Notes under the pieces: generated by a model
Databases searched by the model: none
Seen by the model: only the letters and a program-made list of their open reading frames with translations
What the model was told of the DNA's origin: nothing
From: Cryptomeria japonica
Lineage: Eukaryota > Streptophyta > Pinopsida > Cupressales > Cupressaceae
Assembly (NCBI RefSeq): GCF_030272615.1
Contig: NC_081405.1
Span: 25,996,272-26,060,271, forward strand
Length of the DNA stretch: 64,000 nucleotides
Direction: 5' to 3'
Translations under genes and position numbers: made by a program
Shown here: positions 58,234 through 64,000 of the stretch, piece by piece
Layout: every line of letters begins with the position of its first letter
Position numbering within the stretch: the stretch's first letter is position 1

Positions 58234-60150
58234 GAGCGATTGGGTGTGGTGCAGTTGCGGGAGAGATTTCCCAGACCATGGACATTGATACCGTGGTTGT
58301 CGCAGGCTGATTTCGATATTATCGAGAGATGTGGGTTGACTTCCCTCTTAGATATGCCTCGGTTCACTGTGAACCGGGGGCTATTGACAGCACTTGCAGA
58401 GAGGTAGCACAATGATACGAACACCTTCCATTTTGCCACTGGAGAGATGACAGTCACACCAGAGGACTGTTACTGGATTCTACGCAGCACTACTACCATA
58501 TGAGCAGTCGGAGGAGGGTGGGACCGAGGCACTGCACCGCATTTTCCAGGATGATACAGTCTGTGGCTATGAGATTCCATGGCAGGAGTTTTTGGACCTA
58601 GATTATGCACCGCTGCCATCCGTACTAGCAGGGTTTATTGGTGGATTCCTTTGTCCTGATCGCAGGTAAAAGGGATTCTCGGTGGGATGGGGGCTGGTGT
58701 TGGAGGAGATGGTTACACAGGGATGGAGGTTTTCATGGGGGTCAGCTATGCTGGCCCATTTATACAGAGATCTACATGAGGTAGTATACCTCAGTTACGG
58801 CAGTTTGTCAGCTGGCGTGACTTTATTATAGGTATGGTACTGGGAGCATATTCCAGCAGCGAGGCCACTAGCAGACAGGGACAGGCCCGTAGGAGCAGCA
58901 TATGCCTATGGATACAGGGGTCTAGTTGTCCAGTGCAAGCTGGGCAAACTAGAGCACTGGAGGAGGGTACTTGATGACATTGATACGATCACCTGGCGAT
59001 CATATACAGGATGTGAGGTGTGGACTGAGGATGGGCTGGAGATGCCCTGACCAGGTACCTGATCGGGAGGACTCCGTTTGTGATTGAGAGGTTTGTGGTG
59101 ACTCAAGTTTTGAGGCAATTCGGGTGCCAGCAGGGTATTCCACAGGGAGCGTGTCTATATGCACGGCGGCGGCAAGATGTGGCTGATTGGGGGCCGACCA
59201 TTGATAATGCAGTGGCGATGGAGGAATTTGTGGGGTTAGCAGGGCAGATATGGGATTATGCCTCGAAGATTCAGGATGCGGGCATGACGGATGAGTTTGC
59301 TCGATTGTTTGTGGCGCGGGTGGTGGCTAGGATATCTGATCCTGATGAGATGAGGCCAGCTTTTGATTCAGATGAGGAGGAGGGAGACGCGGGAGATGAT
59401 GGAGATGATGGGGATGATGGAGGAGGAGGATGAGGGAGAGGAGCCAGAGGGAGGCGGGGAGATAGAGGGAGGAGAGGGCATAGAGGTGTGGATAGAGTGG
59501 TGAGACAGGTGAGGATAGATTAGGGGAGAGGTGGATGGGCTATCGGAGTCGGTGGAGAGGGGAGAGTGGGGGAGGTGTTAGCTGCAGTGGGTGGTACAAA
59601 GGAGGCTAGGTGACCAGTGCAAAGGAGGAGGACGGATGTACTCCCACCTCCAGCACTGAGGGCAGGCCGAGTGGGAGGGGTTCCTCCAGCACAGGTACTG
59701 CTATGGGTTTGGGTCCCAGGTCATATGGAGGATGCTCAGATGCGGACTCTACAGATTACTGTTGAGCAGCTGCAGGCACAGATTTTGACCTATCAGTGGC
59801 ATATTTCTCAGTTGACCATTGAGTGAGATACCGAGATAGAGTGGAGGGGACAAGCGGAGGAGGTGGTGTCTAGCATGCAGAGAGCAGCGGTGGGTGGTCC
59901 GATGAGAGACACCCTGAGAGAGCTAGCGTTGAGAGCCCAGGAGGCAGAGTGTTATAGGCGACACTATGAGGCTGCAGTACCCAGGGATCGCTGAGTACAG
60001 AGCTTTGCATAGTCGAGATTTAGTTGATCTCAAGATACTGGGTCGCGATCTGAGAGCCAAGGTGTCACGGGGCCACCGAGACAGGACCCTCCTGGGGATC
60101 CAAGGGTGGGTGCATCTGGAGCGAGACCATCTCCGTCAGGGGATAGTCAT
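58234..60150 (+). pseudogene. G3 PMD gene exon 2 and tail, broken
   Basis: The first ~50 codons are open (ERLGVVQLRERFPRPWTLIP...LTALAER), then a TAG stands where Trp precedes HNDTNTFHFATGEMTVTPED, the PMD hallmark block. A short deletion after YWILR, relative to G1, shifts the frame. Open remnants include 59080-59433 (MIERFVVTQVLRQFG...ADWGPTIDNA...and an Asp/Gly-rich acidic tail). The end of the gene is not clear; GCTGAGTACAG near 59985 could be a splice acceptor. Confidence 0.7.
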
Positions 60151-61527
60151 ACTTGAGAGACATGGTCTCTGTTGTATTTTTGAGCATTGTATTCTTTGTA
60201 CTGGACACAGTGTTTTGACACATTTTGTACATTTGGATCATTTTGAGATATATATATATATATTCGGCACTATTTGCTTTGATCATGTGATGTGTTTATA
60301 TGGATGCATGTTATGTGGGCTATTTCGTTTATGTGATGCAATGCTTTAAATAGATGATATAATGTATGATGTAGGATGTATGCTTTTATATGCTGTGAGA
60401 TGTATCTTGAAAATGAGATGTATGATGTGATTGGCAACTAAATGTAAAATGATATGCAATTAATTGTAAAATCATATGCAATGATGTTTAAAATGATAGG
60501 CAACTAATCATTAAAATGATATGCAATGATGTTTAAAATGATATGCAACTATTTTTTTGGTAGCATCCTCATTCTGTATTTGCCATCTGATAAAGCCATT
60601 TGTTTGCTTTCTTTGTAGATATCATCATTGAGCATTGATTTGTTTAGGATATGTTGAAAATTTATACAAGCATAATGGTATAATTGAACCATAATGACCT
60701 GAGAAAAATTTACATGATATTTGATTTTGCAAGATAACACAATCGTCAAGGTATAATTGAACCAGGACGACCTGAGTGCTCATTGCGTAAATAGACAAGA
60801 TTAAATCATTTGTATGCGTGAAGTGGAATCAGGCCTTCAGTGATATTCGGCGTATCACGTCTTGAGGCATGGATTCACACAGTTCAAGTGATCGCCTCCC
60901 AAATAGAAGACTAAGAAAATATTGGAAGTTCCCCTTAATCTCTAGCTTTGAAGCGTTTTGTGAGATAAGAAAGAAAATCCAATTGTGAAAAAAATTCAAA
61001 ATGCAAAAATAGTCAATATTTTTATGCAAGAATGCAATATTTAGGACTTCAGAAAATCATCCATCCCTAGTTTTTTTGTGAATTGTTTTGTTTTGGTTTT
61101 TGTGATGAAGTGTAGTTTTGGTTGTTGGATGTCATGATCTGGAGTTTTGCAAATAGCCTTGATGTCTTGAATGTTTACCAAATTTTTAGATGATTGGAAT
61201 GCCCCTAGCTGAGTGTGCCTCTTGATGTGAATATGTACAGTGATTTCCAAGCCATGGTAGATTAGTAGTAAGAGGATATATATAGACAAATCAAGATAGT
61301 GACTATGCTAAGTATGTCCTGAATGGATATTTGCTAAGTGCTGGGTGATGGCTGATAGTGTTTGTATGGATAAAATGGTATTGATATAGATGGAGGAGCC
61401 ATTCTTTCACAAGAGCGCCTGTTTACCAGGTTTTCACTATTTGTTTTTATTTGTACTTTATGTTTTTGTTTTTTCTAGATTTTTTTATTTTTTTTCTTAT
61501 TTTGGCTTTTTCCGTGCACTAGGCCAC
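60151..61527. other. Spacer between PMD and pol in G3
   Basis: AT-rich, no gene. It has an (AT)n run near 60248-60263 and 'AAAATGATATGCAACTAA' repeats at 60420-60550, and matches G1 52720-54461 in order. Confidence 0.6.
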
Positions 61528-62667
61528 TTAAGTGTAGTACCTCTTTAGATGGATGTTGTTAGTTGGTTCGTCGAGCACATCTCCTTTAGAAGTTGTTAGC
61601 TGATAGGCACCTGATCCATAGACTGATATGATAACATAGGGACCCAACCAGTTAGGTTCAAATTTCCCTTTCTTTTCTCGATCTTGTTGATTTCTTGGAT
61701 TTTCTTTGAGGACTAGGTCACCAACCTTGAAGTTGCAGGGAATGACCTTGTGATTGTAGCTCCTGCACATGCATTGTTGATATGCTTTGAGATGAGTATA
61801 AGCATGCTAACGTCGTTCATCTAATAGTTCAAGCTCTTGCAGTTGGTTAACTCGATACTCTTCGTCTGGGATTAAGCCTTTCAAAGAGGCTCTGAGAGAT
61901 GGGATTTCTACCTCCAGGGGTAAAATTGCTTCTGATCCATATACCAATGAGTATGGTGTTGCTCCTGTAGGTGTGCGGATGCTGGTTTTGTATGCCCAAA
62001 GTGCTGGATTGAGTTGTACATGCCAATCTTTGCCTGCATCATTTACTGTTTTCTTTAGGATTTTCAGTATTGTTTTGTTAGATGCTTCCGCTTGACCATT
62101 GCCCTGTGGGTAATATGGTGTAGAGAACCTATGTTGGATTTTGAATTTTTCACATAGTTCTTGGACATCTTGATTCTTGAAGGGCCGTCCATTATCTGTG
62201 ATGATTGAACTTGGAATACCATATCTATAGATCAGATAATTTAGGATAAAAGAGGCAATTTGTTTCCTAGTCACTGTGGTCATAGGAACTACTTCGATCC
62301 ACTTGGTAAAATATTCTATTGCTGTTATAATGAACTTGTGTCCATTTGATGATGAAGGATGAATTTTGCCAACCAGGTCTAGTCCCCACTGACAAAAAGG
62401 TCAGGATGTTGTAAATGGTTGCAGTTCCTATGCTGGTGCATGTATCAGATTGCCATGGATCTGGCATTTAGGACATTTCTTGGCGAAGTGATATGAGTCT
62501 TTTTCCATTGTAGGCCAGTAGTATCCTAGTCGTAGAAGCTTTTTAGCAAGAGTAGTACCACTTGAATGTGTGCCACAAATACCTTTGTGAAGCTCATGTA
62601 AAGTAGAATCAGAATCATTACGATCTAGGCAATGAAGAAGAGTACCATCTAGACCTCGACAATACAA
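61528..62667 (-). pseudogene. G3 integrase
   Basis: Minus-strand reading from 62667: complete HHCC zinc domain (HELHKGICGTHSSG...KKCPKCQ), core with WGLDLVGKI, central IITDNGRPF and Glu in GNGQAEASN, and a C-terminus ending NNIHLKRYYT at 61528. Stops interrupt it near 62425 (TAG), 62403 (TGA) and 61807 (TAG). The first catalytic Asp of the core is Glu (ITAIEYF where ITATDYF is usual). Confidence 0.88.
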
Positions 62668-62817
62668 AGTATCAGCGGTAAGAGTGTAACGAGCAGCTTG
62701 TCAGATAAAGTTACGTTTTTGGTTATGGGATTGGTCAATTGGTAAGATATTATGCTTGTGGTAGCCGTATATTGGTCCATATAACGGAGAATCTGAACCA
62801 GTCAAGGCATAGATAAC

Positions 62818-63531
62818 CTAGGATTTAGAGTGGTCATAGGCGGGGGAGAACAGTTGCTCTACCAGGAACTCGTAACGACTCTGTTGTTCTGAAATTTGTA
62901 GTAATGAAGCGATTGTAGCCATTGCATCAACTACTTTGTTGTTCAATATTGGTATTTGCTCGAAGGAGATGTGCACAAAATACTGTTTGAAGTCATCCAC
63001 CATTCGTTTGTAGGGTAGTAGCTTGTCATCCTTTGTCTGATAGTTGTTGTTGATTTGATGGACAACCAGTTGTGAGTCCCCATAGACCTTTAACTCTATG
63101 ATTTTCCATTCTACGGCTATTTTGATGCCTATAACCAATGCCTCATATTCAGCCACATTATTGGTGCAGGGAAACATAAGCCTATATGATCTTGGTATAG
63201 TGTGTCCTTCAGGAGTGATGAACAAAATGCCAGCACCTGAACCATGTTGTGTCTAGGATCCATCAAAGTATAGGGTCCATTGTTGGGTAGAAAGAGCAAG
63301 AACATCCCTATCTGGAAATTCAATCTCCATGGTGTGTTTGCCGAGGAGTGGTGCTTCAGCCAACTGATCTGCAATTGCTTGTCCCTTGATGGCTCGTCTT
63401 TCTGTGTATTGGATGTCAAATTCACTGAGAATCATGAACCATTTAGCCAATCGGCCTGTAAGAGCTACCTTATTGAGTAGATATTTAAGAGGATCAATTT
63501 TTGCGACTAGCTTAATGGTGTGTGCTAGCAT
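62818..63531 (-). pseudogene. G3 RNase H end and second RNase H
   Basis: 63531-63253 covers the connection (HTIKLVAKIDPLKYLL...RRAIKGQAIADQLAEAP) to YFDGS, then a TAG. 63225-62818 continues with NNVAEYEAL, GDSQLVV and a late Asp in KVVDAM. This is the additional Tat-type RNase H with its acidic residues kept. Confidence 0.85.
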
Positions 63532-63537
63532 ATAATG

Positions 63538-64000
63538 TCAAAACTTCTGAGATGCGAAGACCATTGTTACGCAAGCCTTTTCAATGAATGTATAGTTGAA
63601 TACATAGCCATTCAATGTCCTACTAATATAATATATGGCACATTCCTTCCCTTGTTGATCTTCTTGTGCCAATGGTGCCCCCAGTGATATATCTGTTGTT
63701 GAGATATATAAGATAAGAGGCTTTCCTGTGACTGGAGGGACCAGAATTGGTGGATTCATCAGGTACTGTTTGATTTGGTAAAAAGATTCTGCACACTTGG
63801 TCTCCCATTTGAAGGGTACATTTTTTTGTAGTAAATGGTTAAATGGTAGACTTTTATCTGCTAGCTGAGTGATGAATCGTCTAATTGATTGAAGTCATCC
63901 TTGTAGAGATCTAAGTTGACTGATATTCTTTGGTGGTGGCATGTCCATAATGGCTTGTACCTTTGCTGGATCTACTTCAATACCTTTAGCTGAGACTATG
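63538..64000 (-). pseudogene. G3 RT C-terminal part and RNase H start, cut by window end
   Basis: Reading from 64000: KGIEVDPAKVQAIMDMPPPKNISQLRSLQG, a TGA near 63893, then the RT thumb/RNase H stretch (PPILVPPVTGKPLILYISTTD...AIYYISRTL). A TGA near 63537 precedes the next segment. The RT active site lies outside the window. Confidence 0.85.

Larger units (their letters stand above)
54462..64000 (-). mobile_element. G3: Tat-type Gypsy element with antisense PMD gene, right part outside window
   Basis: Same plan as G2: 3' LTR (54462-56682), polypurine tract, PMD gene (57129 to about 60150), spacer, then integrase, second RNase H, RNase H and RT on the minus strand, cut by the window end. The left flanking repeat cannot be tested without the right end. 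Confidence 0.8.

Overview
The window looks like intergenic DNA from a large, AT-rich, retrotransposon-packed plant genome, probably a seed plant. A gymnosperm is my guess but is not proven by the sequence. I found no host gene, tRNA or rRNA. Nearly everything is an LTR retrotransposon or its debris, stacked by repeated nesting, and almost every coding region carries stop codons.

Layout. (1) 1-11323: Copia element C1 on the minus strand, with its 3' LTR cut by the window edge. It is interrupted at 2569-7538 by E1, a 4,970-bp insert flanked by CTACC repeats that carries a decayed long ORF I do not recognise. (2) 11324-14703: old debris, including an LTR remnant in the opposite orientation. (3) 14709-21465: complete Copia element C2 on the plus strand, with 448-bp LTRs about 99% identical and GTTAC target repeats. 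Its ~4-kb ORF has no frameshift but 21 stops, all TAG or TGA. (4) About 21900-54461: G1, a Ty3/Gypsy element of Tat type whose pol lies outside the window. What is visible is an LTR-like region and a gene in the antisense direction encoding a plant mobile domain (PMD) protein. That gene is split by insertion X (27217-52521, CCTCA repeats). X contains Copia C3 (32319-52126, TCACA repeats), and C3 contains the complete Gypsy element G2 (35900-48497, GTAAC repeats). (5) 54462 to the window end: G3, another Tat-type Gypsy element, apparently inserted into the tail of G1.

How the parts relate. G1, G2 and G3 share one plan. Reading along the plus strand: 3' LTR, polypurine tract, a PMD gene pointing right, then pol pointing left. 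The PMD gene has introns. In G1 and G3 exon 1 is exactly 75 nt with a GTAAGT donor, and in all three the first intron carries irregular minisatellite arrays whose sequence differs between elements. pol in G2 and G3 has a second RNase H after the usual one, the hallmark of the Tat lineage. An antisense accessory ORF is known from some Tat elements. The intron arrays and the stop-codon pattern seem the most worthwhile things to follow up.
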